The notes beneath the pieces were generated by a model, which saw nothing but the letters and a program-made list of their open reading frames with translations, searched no databases and was not told where the DNA came from. Source: Sapria himalayana (Eukaryota > Streptophyta > Magnoliopsida > Malpighiales > Rafflesiaceae). From it: 64,000 nucleotides of DNA. The stretch is taken from assembly GCA_029783825.1 (NCBI GenBank), contig JAREIK010000374.1, positions 366,996-430,995 on the forward strand, in the 5' to 3' direction. The position numbers were made by a program, and so were the translations under genes. This document shows, piece by piece, positions 38,946-50,408 of the stretch. The stretch's first letter is position 1; the number at the start of each line of letters is the position of its first letter.

Positions 38946-39322
38946 TATTCTTTCTGGAGAGCAGCCCCTAACCCCACGAGGGTGGCTCCCCTTGAGCTCG
39001 TCTGCTAATTCTCTAGCAGAACCACCCTAACAGCTCTACATAACACCTTATAAATTTAATTGTTTTTAAATACATGGTTATTATAATTTATTTTTTTAAT
39101 ACAAATTATTTGGGCTATATGATAACATTATATATTTTGCATGTTATTTTACTTCAAATCGTGCTTAGTATGGCCTTCTTAACCAATCAATTTGGTAGAG
39201 TATTATTTTTTTTTCTCAAGGGTTGTAATTATTAAATATGGCTTGCATTCCATTTTTGTTTTATTGTAATTTTTTAATTGTTGTAATAAAACAAAATAGA
39301 CAGTGCAAGCCATTTGAAGTCA
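38946..39322 (+). other. Rest of the LTR-element leader, no gene seen
   Basis: This holds a GC-richer block at about 38955-39045 (unusual for this window) with the inverted repeat tctgcta/tagcaga, then AT-rich DNA. An eight-base inverted pair, ggcttgca at 39240-39247 and tgcaagcc at 39304-39311, lies just before the satellite resumes. No reading frame is supported. Confidence 0.6.
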
Positions 39323-40817
39323 TATATAGATAGGTAGATAGATAAATATATAGATAGGTAGATAGATAGATAGATAGACAGATAGTTTGCTATATAGATA
39401 GATAGTTAATATAATAGATAGATAGATAGATAGATAGAAATATAGATTAATAAATAGAAAGTTGGATATATAAATAGACAGATACATATTTTGAATATTA
39501 GGTCGATAGAAAGAAATATAGTTATATAGTTTGATAGATAGATAGTTTGTTAGATAGATAGGTCGATAGATAAATAGATAGTAACATTGATAAATAGATA
39601 GACATATAGACATTTAGATAAAAAAACAAATAAAATGTTAGATATATAGACAGATTCATAAATACATAGAAATATATATATATATATATAAGCAAATAGT
39701 CAGATAGACAAACAAACAGATAGATAGATAGACAAATAGACAAATAGAAATAAAGATAGACAAATAGACATATAAATAGATAGACTAATAGACTAATAAA
39801 TAGCTAGGGATATAGATAGATAGATTGATTGATTGATAGTTAGATAAATATGAAGACAGATAGTTAGAAAAATATAGATATATTGTTAATAAATAGATAG
39901 TCATGTAGACACATAGACACAGAGAAATAGAAACACAGATAGATAGATAGATAGATAGACACAGAAATAAAGATACAAGATTGATAGATAGATTCACAGT
40001 TAGACAAATACACTTATAGATTAATAGACAAATTGATAAATAGATAATTAGATAAATAGATAGATAGACACAATGACAGATAGTCATATAGATAGATAGA
40101 TAAATTGATTGATTGATATATAGTAGATAAATAAATAAATAAATAGACACATATTGAAATAGATAAATATATAAATAGATAGGTAGACAGCTAGTTATAT
40201 AGAAAGATTGATATATAAATAGATATATAGAAAAATAGATAGATAGATAGATAGAATGATAGATAGAAAGACAGACAGATAAATAAATAGATAGGTAGAT
40301 ACATAGTTAGATAGAAAGATAAATAGACAGACAGATAGATAAAATGATAGATATATATAAAGATAGACATATATATGGATGGACAAATAAATAGTAAGAG
40401 AGATAGAGAGATACAAAGATAGAAAGATATATATAGATAGTTAGACAAATATATTGATTGATAAATAGATAGCTCAAACATTAGTGATAGAAATAGATAG
40501 ATAAATAGATCAACAAATAGATAGATAGAAAGACAGACAGATAAATAGATATATAGATAGATAAAAATATAGATAGAAAGATAGATATATAGATATGCAA
40601 GTATACAAATATATAGATAGACAGTTCGATAGATTGAAACATAGATAAATAGTTAGATAAATAACTAGATAGAAAAATAATTAAATATATAGATAGATAA
40701 ATAGATATACAAATAGGCAGATGGACAGACTAGTAGACATATTGATCGATAGATAGTTAGATTATTGAAATATACATACATATATATATATATAGATTGA
40801 TAGACAGATAGATAAAT

Positions 40818-40818
<1 letters not shown>

Positions 40819-40869
<51 letters not shown>
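40819..40869. repeat. (AT)n microsatellite
   Basis: A pure AT run of about 51 bases in satellite block 3. Another lies at 43332-43362. Confidence 0.9.
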
Positions 40870-40871
<2 letters not shown>

Positions 40872-43329
40872 ATAATTATATAGATAGACACATTACCAAA
40901 TAGCTAGATGTACTAATAGACATATAGGTAGATAAACATATACACAAATAGAAAAATATATAGATAGATAGGTGGATAAACATATAGACAAATAGAAAAA
41001 TATATAGATAGATAGATAGACAAATAGATAGATAGACAAATAGATAGATAGATAAATAGATAGATAAATAAACAAATAGATAGATAGATTGATTGATTGA
41101 CATATAAACATATATATTTATTTATTTATTTATATTTATATCTATAGTCAAATATATTAATTGATATTTACTCCGATAGACATATAGATAGATAGAATGA
41201 TAGCTAGATAAGAATATACATAGATATAAAGATATATATATATAGATTGATAAATAGATATACAACTAAATATTTAGATAGATATATAAATAGATATATA
41301 GATATGGGGCTACATAGATAAACAAATCATAGAAAGATAGATAGATTTACATATAGATAGATAGGCATAAAGATAGATAGAAAGAAAGATACATAGATAG
41401 ATAAAGAAATAGAAAGACAGATAAATAGATACATATATAGATAGATAGATATTTATACAAATATATTAATAGAGAAATAGGCAGACAAATAAATAAACAT
41501 ATAGATAGATTGACCAATAGATAGATATATCGATAGATAGATAGACTGATAGATAAAAATGATAGAAAGATAGATTAGCACATTGAAACCTAGAGAAATA
41601 GACAAAGATACCTATAGACAAAAAGAAACATACACAGATTGATAGATAGAGAGAAAAACAAACATATGATAGATAGATAGACAAATAAACAAATAGACAC
41701 TTATAAAGATAAAGACATAGACACATAGAGACATAAATATATATAGACAAAAAGATAGATAGACAGATAGACAATTAGTGTGATAGACTAATATAAAATT
41801 AAATAGTTTTATAGATAGATAGATATAAAATAAATAGATAAACAATAGTGAGTTAGACAATTAGATAAATAGACCAATAGACATGTAGACAAAAATAGAT
41901 TGATAGATAGGCATATAAACACATAGATAGATAGATAGAAAAATAGATATATATACAAATAATTAGATTGAAAGATAGATAGATATAAAGATAGATAGAG
42001 AAATAGATAGATAGACAAAATGATTGATTCAAAAATAGATAGATAGACATATAGATATTTGGACACACAGATAGATTGACAGATAGATGAATAAATAAGT
42101 AGATATACATACAGATATATAGATAGAGAGATAGATAGACAGATTGATTGATTGATTGATAGACTAACAAACACAAAGAAAGTTAAATATTTAGATAGAT
42201 AGCCAAATAGATAGATAGACTTATAGATAGATTGTTAGTATGTTAGTGAATTAGACAGATAGAAAGATAAACATATAGATAGATTGATAGATAGACAAAT
42301 AGATTCATAAATAGATAAATGAATAGACAAATAGAAAGTTAGACATATAGACACATATATGCATTGACAGATAGATAGATAGATAGATAATAGGAAAAAA
42401 TATTGATTGATTGATTGATAGAATGATAGATAGACAAAGTGATAGAAAGATAGATAGACAAATAGACAAATAGATAGATAGATAGATTAACAGATGAGAT
42501 ATAATGATAGATAGATAGATAGATTAACATAAGATAAACAGATAAACAAATAGACGATTAGACAGATTATAGATAGGCACATAGAAACATAGCGACATAA
42601 ATAGTTTGACTAATAGACAATTAGACTAATAGGAAATTAGATAGTTTTATATATAGAGTGATATATAAATACATAGACAGACTTTAATATAGTTATACAA
42701 TTATATAGATAGATTGATAAACATATAGACATATTGATATATTGATATATAAATAGATTGAAAGATAGACAAATAGAAATATACATAGACAGATATATAG
42801 TTTGATTGATAGATAGATAGATTGATAGATAAATTAATTGATAGAGAGATATAAAGATAGACAAATATATAAATAGACAGACAGATAGATAGATAGATAG
42901 ACAGATACACTAATAGATTGATTGACAGACAGACAGATGGATAGATAGACAGATACACTAATAGATTGATTGACAGACAGATAGATAGATATATATATAT
43001 ATATATATAAACAAATAGATAGATTGACAAATAAATAGTTGGATAGACATACACATAGACAGATAAGGAGATAGAGAGAAGATAAATTGGTAGACTAATT
43101 GATAGAAAGATAAGTAAATAGTCTAAGAAAATAGAGAAATAAATAGATAGATAGATAGTCAAATAGATTGTTAGTTAGTGAATTAGACAAATTGAAAAAT
43201 AAACAGATACATAGTTTGACAGATTCACAAATTGTTAGATAGGCAATAAGAGACATAGATAGATTGACAAATAGACAAATAGAAAGTTAGACATATGGAT
43301 AGATATATTGATAGAAAGATAGATAGACA

Positions 43330-43366
<37 letters not shown>

Positions 43367-43507
43367 AGATAGACATATAGATTGTTTGACAAATAGAGAG
43401 ATAGGCATATATATAGATAGATAGAGAGATAGACAGATTGATATATAGATAGATTTGCAAATATATAAATAGTTAGACAGATAGATAGATAGAAAGTTAG
43501 ATAGTTA

Positions 43508-43510
43508 GAT
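43508..43510 (+). repeat. CACTA target-site duplication, left (GAT)
   Basis: GAT directly precedes the terminal CACTA and is repeated directly after the other end at 55780-55782. Three bases is the usual duplication length for this superfamily. Confidence 0.8.
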
Positions 43511-43523
43511 CACTACAACAAAA
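43511..43523 (+). repeat. CACTA terminal inverted repeat, left
   Basis: CACTACAACAAAA, a perfect 13-base match to the reverse complement of 55767-55779. The next base differs. Confidence 0.9.
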
Positions 43524-43810
43524 ACCATAATCAATGATGCTTAAAAAGCTTCATTATATATATATAATGTCGCTAATCGATAGCGTCATCTGCTAGCATG
43601 ACATAAAAAGTCTATACATATAATGATGTTTTTTTTGCAGTGTCGTTGAATCATACCTTGACGCTAAAATAAAGTGTCATTTTTATTAACAATGATGTTT
43701 TATTTATCGTCAGGGTATGATTCAACGACACTGCAAAAAAATGTCTTTATATGTTGTAGCTATCATAAATTTTTTTTAATACTATGACACTTAGAAAAAG
43801 CGTCAAGGAA
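43524..43810 (+). repeat. CACTA subterminal repeat region, left, with long inverted repeat
   Basis: Several gtgtcatt, tgacgct and gcgtca words occur in both orientations. The strongest structure is a 34-base inverted repeat, 43630-43663 against 43708-43741, with one mismatch and a 44-base spacer. The arm core is gcagtgtcgttgaatcatac. Such motifs near CACTA ends are normally bound by an element-encoded protein; the exact site here is not known. Confidence 0.8.
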
Positions 43811-45172
43811 GATTATGATTTAAATAAATTTAAATTTTATAATTATTGTACATATATTTTCACATGTTATTGTAATACTGCATGCACATAAGAACAACAT
43901 TCTTTACAATCCATACCAAGAATACAATTTTCAAGTACAATGGGGAACTTGGACTTCTTACAAATCAAAAAAAAAAATATAACACAATTTCAACATTCAT
44001 TTCTTAAATTCAATTCAAAATTTTTGATATATGCAACCCAATTGTGCCTTAACTCCATAAAACTGGTTCCTGCTAGCCTAATAAAGTTTAGAGTTAATTT
44101 CTAAATAAGGTAACCTGCATACAAATAGATGAATAATAAATACTTACACTTGCAGAAAAAAATATATTATAGAGAATTGGAAAAAAAACTAGAATGATAA
44201 CAACATATCATAAAAATAATTTATATAACAATTGACATATACGATTAAACAAATTTAACAACAACAAAAAAAAAGTTAGTAGTAATGGATAAAATATAAA
44301 GCAGGAGATTTATCAATTATGACATTAAAAGTTAATAAAATTTTTTAAAATACAAAACAATAATAATCCATTTAAAACCTAAAGGTGTGTAGTGAGTTTA
44401 AAGATCTCACAAACAACTTGAAAAAACACTACAAAAACCAATTAAATATCATAAAATGAAAAGTTAAATTACTTGTCATCTTCCCAACACATCAAAAAAA
44501 CTTGATGAGATGCTATGTAATGTAATTTCAAGTTCTATTTGATTACACAAATATAGTAATCCAATCAACATATAGTTTTAGATTCATTAATAAAATATTG
44601 GCTGCATGAAAAAAAAATTGTGCCTTGAAATAATTATTGTGTTTTATAAGGGTGAAAAGGTAATTTACACTGTTGTGGTAAAGTATTGAAGCCAAAAGTC
44701 CAAATCACAATTTATTCCATTGTCAATCTACAACAAAAAATCTATTGTTGACAACATACATAAAAGATAGAATGAAAACAAAAAAATTCTAATTACATAT
44801 TCAAGTTTTGAATATTTAATTGAAAGTAAGAAGTAATAACTATGATCTCATTAAAAAAATACCTTTATTATCACAATAGTTCATGGACCATTCCAAAGTA
44901 GGAAGATCTCCTAACTTGACCAAAAAAATGTTTACCTTTAAACACCTAAGAATCATGCATTCAATATACTAACGTAATTCAACATATGAAAATTATAGAA
45001 ATATAATGAATGTGTAAGTTAAATACTAAAATGTCTTCAAATGAGTATGTCGAACAATTTACCTTCAGTCATAGTTCAAAAGAGATATAAATTACGAATC
45101 TCATCAAAAGTTAATGATGTAAATCCCAAAAATTGTTCATGCTTCAATACAAAAAGGTGTCCCCAATGCTTT
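43811..45172. other. CACTA region downstream of the second gene, no gene seen
   Basis: AT-rich DNA of 1.36 kb between the left subterminal repeats and the stop codon of the Ulp1-type gene. No supported reading frame is present. It probably contains the 3' untranslated region of that gene. Confidence 0.6.
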
Positions 45173-45467
45173 TCAAACCAAGTAAAGTATTAATTGAGTC
45201 ACTAACATCACCCATTCAGATCGTACTTTATCCAACTCATCTTTGTTGTATGATTCCTTCCCATTAAACTGTTGAAAATTAAAGTATTATCTTAATCAAT
45301 AAAATTGGAAAACAAAAAATAACTGATATATTGAGAAACAACAAATCAACACATACCTTTGATGTAATACATCCTTGATCAAGAATGATATCTCTCATAT
45401 ATCTCATCACATAGTATCCACATTCAACACTACTTTATTGTCTTGGGCATTGAATGTAAAATAAAAT

Positions 45468-45513
<46 letters not shown>

Positions 45514-46110
45514 AGTTACTTGCAAGTCATATTGTAAAAAGTTTAAAATTAAGCAGATGACACTAAATTTTATACAACTCTGTTAATGAGTTATGCACCC
45601 CTAGTACAGCCCAGTTAGGCTCTCTTTTTGATGATATATGTTTTTTAAAGTGAAGATTTCTTTGAGCCCTGCATTAAGAAAAAAAATTTATGTTGCCACC
45701 AAATGCTTCATTCTATAATAAGAAGGGAAAAACTTACATATTAATAATGTCTTTAAGATCATCTACAGGTTGATGATGCAAGGAATCAAGGTAATAGGCG
45801 ATCATAATCCTTATTTCAAGTACCACCAATACCCAATGACAACTACAAAATTAACATTAGTGTAACAACATATCATTTATAATTTGATATATATGCATAC
45901 TTATAATCTTACTTATGTTAAATAACTTACCCTGTGTTATATAGAATAAAAACAAAATCTGCATTATTTGCATTTATCAACCGATTAGCTATAACCCTTG
46001 ACCTATTTTTCTTGCTTGCTTCTCCCAATCTAGCTTTGGAAACCAAGGTCGGATTTACAAAAATAAATCGCTCTGCCTCTTTAGCATCAATCATTTTTTT
46101 ATGCAATTGC
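45173..46110 (-). pseudogene. Ulp1-type (C48) cysteine peptidase domain of the CACTA second gene
   Basis: Ulp1-type enzymes cleave SUMO from proteins, and relatives were captured by several plant transposon families. All landmarks are visible across four exons: VSKARLGEASKKNRSRVIAN; then, after an intact intron (45843-45930), CHWVLVVLEIR with the catalytic His codon at 45836-45838; AYYLDSL with the Asp; CPRQ with the oxyanion Gln at 45438-45440; and SSVECGYYVMRYMRD with the catalytic Cys codon at 45420-45422. The last exon reads FNGKESYNKDELDKVRSEW and ends at a stop at 45173-45175. A TAA directly after the Gln codon breaks it. The acceptor of the Cys exon is not clear. Confidence 0.85.
45470..45511. 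repeat. (AT)n microsatellite in a CACTA intron
   Basis: A pure AT run of about 42 bases lies in or next to the intron between the Asp and Cys exons of the Ulp1-type domain. It may be linked with the unclear acceptor there. Confidence 0.85.
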
Positions 46111-46599
46111 CTGATTTAATTTCACACAATATTTAAAAGTTATAATATTTTAATTTAACTAATATTAAATAGAATTCGCATAATGAAAAATTAAAGCATA
46201 AATAAGATAGTTAAAATAAATGAAAAACATTTTAAATTTTTATCTTACCATATATAGAACAAAAGACAATTAGATGACACCTCTATTGATGATATCATGA
46301 TATCCATGTCTTCTTTCATGAGGAAGGTCTTAAATGACTGTCCAAAAACCTCCTCTATGATTTCTATTTCATGTACGATTTCATCCTTTAACAAGCACCC
46401 AACTAATGTAGCAAAGTTCTTGATATCTACAGGATTCTCATCATTTAAACTTACTGTTCTCTCTCTATTACTCTGTTTCTTAAATTTCTTTGAATCCTAT
46501 CAAACATAAAATATCTTTGTATAAATAAGAATTGGCCTAGATAAACTAGTATTATTATTATTATTAAGAAATATTTTATTTTAAAAAAAAACAACATAC

Positions 46600-46827
46600 C
46601 TGAATGCGAAGAGTAGTATGAATGACAAATTGGGCAGGCCATAAAATTTGATGCCCAATAGCATCTCCAATAGTGGTAATTTGGCTTGGAATAGGTATAG
46701 GAAGTAATGCATTTGGATCATAAGAAACATCCACGGCAACAAGGAAGTTATCACCACATTCAAGTACCATAGTTCCAGCTGCAACAATATTTTCTTTTGT
46801 CTCTATGGCCAATTGACAATTCCTTTT
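46600..46827 (-). pseudogene. DUF8039-like exon of the CACTA second gene
   Basis: An open exon with clean splice signals at both ends. It encodes NIVAAGTMVLECGDNFLVAVD and then NALLPIPIPSQITTIGDAIG, the pattern of a plant domain often found before Ulp1-type domains in transposon proteins. Function is unknown. No stop is present in this exon. Confidence 0.7.
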
Positions 46828-48775
46828 CTGTAAAATGAAACTCTATTGTTTAGTTTTATGCAATCATCAAAAGTAGATAATTTTCACGTAGAAAAGAATT
46901 AGTTAGACAAAATTGAGTTATCATAACTTAATGAGCTTATTAATATAATTTATCATGCTCACTTATATTGTAACATTACTTCTATATTTTCATATCAACT
47001 AGGTAAGTTGATATGAAAATTATGAGTTTGTGATACCACATTTATATTAAAGAACATAATATTAAATACAACTAACCTTTTTTGCTGCTAGCATTGGTGG
47101 AGTGTGGTCTTCTACTCGACGTTTTGGTTGCTCAACACTTTCCAGAAGGATAATATGTTTTTGAAGCATGTTAGAGCTATCAATATCAGATTGAGCTGTG
47201 GTGGGTACCATTTGAGAGAGTTGGAATAAAATCTTTGCCTCAAACATTGATTGTCACTCTTACGATTCTTTCATAAATTCCCGCAAAGCACTATCAGCCA
47301 TAGAATGAAAATAATGTCGTGGAGTAAAATGCTTTTCTTTAGCTCGTACTCGACCACTATATTCTGGAGTTCCCAATGCTTCTATAAGTATGTCATTTCC
47401 ATTGAAACTCAAAATGCTTTCTTGTGACTGTTGCAACTTCATATCCTGATACACATTTATATTATAAAATTAAATGTCCTATTGGTTACAATAAATAAGT
47501 TTATACTGTAAATAAAATATTTGTTCCATAACTTATACTTACAATCTTATCCATAACTAGAATGACCACTTCATCATACGTGCCATCTTTTTTAACAATT
47601 GCTTTCTTCCATAATACACTTCTATCAATGACTCTAGTAAAGCTGGTTTCTACCGACTTTTACAATATTGCAATGTAATATAATGAGTCTCTAGGCAAAT
47701 TCAACATAAAATAAAAAGTAAAGTTACAACATATTTAACTTACCATCTCCGTTTCAAGACCAGCATATCCCTTCCTACTAAGATGATGATTATAAATATG
47801 CTCTTTGCTTCTTTCCTTTTGAATTTCTCTAAACTCCTACAATTTTTAATTTATATATGTAAATAAAAATTGAGAAAATTTAATGAAAATAATTAGAAAT
47901 ATACCTAAAATCTTTGAGTCAATCTTTCTTTGACAAAAATTGTCCAATCTTCATCTTCAATAAAATTGTATTCAGATGGTGGTTTTTTAAGAAGCTCGAG
48001 TTGGTCTTTGAATGGAATGATATACTTTGCTGTCAACATGTTCTTGAAAGATCTAAAGCACCTGCCAATTGTTTTCATAAAATTCTATCTACTTTTAAAA
48101 TCCAATGTAAATGCAGCCCAGAAGTAATGAATATAGTTATAAGTTGTTAAAAAAATTTGCAAATAAAATTAGAAAACGTTAAAAATAGAAAAAATAAATA
48201 CAAGTTTACCTCAATGGAGTCCCACAATTTATTCTTCAATTGCTTGGGTGCATGGTTCCAAGTGCTATATCTAATTGGGACCATGGTACGTGCCAATACC
48301 CCTAAATAACTTGTGAGATGCACCGCAGCTTGTCTGACATAAACACCATTGACATAATACTGAACTGAAAGTTTAATTCCTTTGCTCCTATTCTTGATAA
48401 TCATTGGCTTTCTTGTTATCCCTCTACATCTATTTTTGTAGTAGCTTTATCTTGTTGTTTCGTTTGCATACTTATCCAACAAATAATAATAATTTTTAAA
48501 AAGAAGTACAAATAAATAAATAAATATTTAAAAGGAAAATATTTAACTAATTAAAGGCATTACCTAATCAGTTGTTTTGCACAAAACATAATAATGTCAG
48601 TTTTTAGAATATTCTCAACCTGCCATTAACTAAAATTGAAAGAATAATATTCATCTAATAACAAAGACGAATAACTTAACTAGTCTGCATACATTTAAAA
48701 AATAAAAAACATTAGAAGCGTATCAATTCACAAAGTCATAACAAAGATAAGAATTGGAAAGATTTATAATTTGTT

Positions 48776-49434
48776 CTAGACCCAAAATCCCTCGCAATCA
48801 TCCCGATTACAAATTTTATCAGATTCATCCAATGCATCAAATAATTCAACTTGTGGCAAAGAAGATATGACTGGATTGTGTTCAATAGAAATGTCCATGG
48901 GATCATCATCGTTTGCTCTTTTTGTGAAATCTTGTTAAGGAGTTGATAAAACAATTGACCATCTTGGATTAAGCTCATCTTGTACATAGAAGACTTTCTT
49001 AGTCTGGGAGGCTAATATGAACGGATCTGACTTATGAGCCAATCTGCTAAAGTCAACTAAGGTAAACCCAAGATCATCGATCCTGATTCCATTCTTATTA
49101 TCAACCCAATCACACTTGAAGACTGTAATTCTGAACATAGTATAATCCAAGTCCTAGATCTCTGTAATAACCCCATAGAAACAAAGTTCCCCGGAAATAA
49201 GATTTTTATTCTTAGCACTAGCAATTTGCATTGTCGTTGATACAATAGTAACTCCGTTATTTTGGGTAGCTAGTAAATCATCATGCTCCTTGGTATTATA
49301 TTGACACTCATTTATGACATAACCATTATACATCAGCACATAAAGGCTTGGACCATTAGCTATCCATTTAAGGGTTTCAGATACAGGTTCATTATTTCCC
49401 AATGCAACTTCAATCTATAGAAATAAAATAAAGA
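48776..49434 (-). pseudogene. TNP2 C-terminal DUF4216 exon
   Basis: After an AG acceptor at about 49435 the exon reads SGELCFYGVITEI, a stop, then TVFKCDWVD, GIRIDDLGFTLVDF, FILASQTKKVFYV and DELNPRWSIVL, the pattern of DUF4216. After a second stop it continues with an acidic tail (DDDPMDISIEHN, DESDKICNRDD) to the stop at 48776. The acidic end is common in the family. Confidence 0.82.
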
Positions 49435-49686
49435 TATAATTTATATGGTGACCAATAATGAAAATGAAAAGGAAAATTTAATAAACCATTTTAGTACCTT
49501 TTTTCGTAACCAAAAGGTTAAAGAACGAGCATGCTCATCCTGTAACCACTTTTTCTTTTTTGATTGACATAGATGTATCACTTTCAGCCAATGCATGTGC
49601 TCTCTATGAGGTCATGTATAAAAATTAAATAATTAGAATAATATATAATACGTACAATAAATAAAGAAACAAAAAGTAAGTGGTGC

Positions 49687-50400
49687 TTACTCAATATAAG
49701 GTTGCATAATTGATGTATTTTCCAACACATAATGATGTGCTTGTAACCATAAATTGGATTCGGCCTTCATAGTAAGACCTCCAAATATTGGTGCCCTGAT
49801 TGTGTGGTCAATGTTTGAACTACTAGGAATTCTAATTGCTTCCACATTTGATAAGCACTCTGTACAAAACTCGATTCCTTCTTCTACAATATAGCATTCA
49901 GCAATACAACCTTCAGGTCTAGTATGATTTCGTACATAGCCTTTTAACACTTTCATAAACCTTTCAAATGGGTACATCCACCTAAAGTAAACCAGTCCAC
50001 AAAGTCTCAATTCTCTTACAAGATGCATAGTAAGATGCACCATGATATCAAAGAAAGAAGGTGTGAAGTACTTTTTAAACAAACATAATGTCACCACTAT
50101 CTCATTTGTAACTCATCTAATGAAGGAACATTAATGACTTTAGTACATAGAGCATTGAAAAATAAACTCAATCTACAAATCGCATTCCTCACATGCTTGG
50201 GCAAGATAGAACGTAACAAAAAAGACAAAAATTGTTGCATTTATACATGATAGTCATGGGATTTTAAACCATTAAGTTTCAAGTCTTCAATTGACACGAG
50301 GTTTCGAAGGTTCGAACTATATCCATATGGAACCTTCAATTGTGAAAGTGTTTGGAAAAATACATTCTTTTCCTTTGTAGAAAGAATATAACATGCAGGA
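49687..50400 (-). pseudogene. TNP2 C-terminal DUF4218 region
   Basis: From 50400 to 50100 the sequence is recognisable (LKVPYGYSSNLRNLV, GLKSHDYHV) but broken. From 50097 it is open: FFDIMVHLTMHLVRELRLCG, YFRWMYPFERFMKVLKGYV, RPEGCIAECYIVEEGIEFC. It ends with YIE at a GT donor at 49690. The domain's function is unknown, and it accompanies TNP2 in most plant CACTA elements. Confidence 0.85.
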
Positions 50401-50408
50401 GGGAGATA

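Larger units (their letters stand above)
36873..39322 (+). mobile_element. LTR-retrotransposon fragment: 5' LTR, primer-binding site and leader
   Basis: This is 2.45 kb of non-satellite DNA set in the array. It starts with TGTTAG exactly where GATA DNA ends. At 38217-38222 the sequence reads CCAACA and is followed one base later by tggtatcgaagg, close to the plant initiator-Met primer-binding site tggtatcagagc. This fits a 5' LTR followed by the leader of an LTR element. No gag or pol reading frame and no 3' LTR follow; the fragment stops at about 39322, where satellite resumes. The superfamily cannot be told. Right-hand truncation is inferred. Confidence 0.6.
39323..43510 (+). repeat. GATA-type tetranucleotide satellite, block 3 (4.2 kb)
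   Basis: It has the same + strand polarity as blocks 1, 2 and 4. Local short duplications are present: about 44 bases near 40931/40975 and 48 bases at 42901/42949. No gene is seen. The block ends at the CACTA target site. Confidence 0.95.
45173..48469 (-). pseudogene. CACTA second gene: En/Spm-type region, DUF8039-like domain and Ulp1-type C48 peptidase
   Basis: Conceptual exons, from the start: 48210-48469, 47905 to about 48130, 47754-47836, 47543 to about 47656, 47077-47445, 46600-46827, 46249-46496, 45931-46110, 45738-45842, 45357 to about 45450, and 45173-45268. Most junctions keep GT-AG. The first exons carry the plant En/Spm transposase-type sequence (SFLGV-like YLGVLARTMVPIRY, KQLKNKLWDSIE). 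Exon 6 has a DUF8039-like sequence (NALLPIPIPSQI, GDAIGHQILWP). The last four exons form a Ulp1-like protease. Damage: TAG at 48085-48087, TAG at 47905-47907, two stops near 47250, TAA at 45435-45437, and a probable frameshift near 48440. The role of the protease in transposition is not known. Confidence 0.8.

Noticed and set aside
38955..39045. Possible tRNA or structured RNA gene in the GC-richer block
   Set aside because: A 7-base inverted repeat is present, but no tRNA cloverleaf or box sequences could be found.
36873..39322. Reading the LTR fragment as a solo LTR with a five-base target duplication (atata)
   Set aside because: The right end lacks a terminal CA in the matching phase, and a primer-binding site lies inside, so it is an LTR plus leader. 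The flanking atata is too common in this DNA to count.
45934..46119. Plus-strand open frames at 45934, 46297 and 47914
   Set aside because: They lie opposite exons of the CACTA second gene, whose minus-strand reading shows conserved protein sequence.
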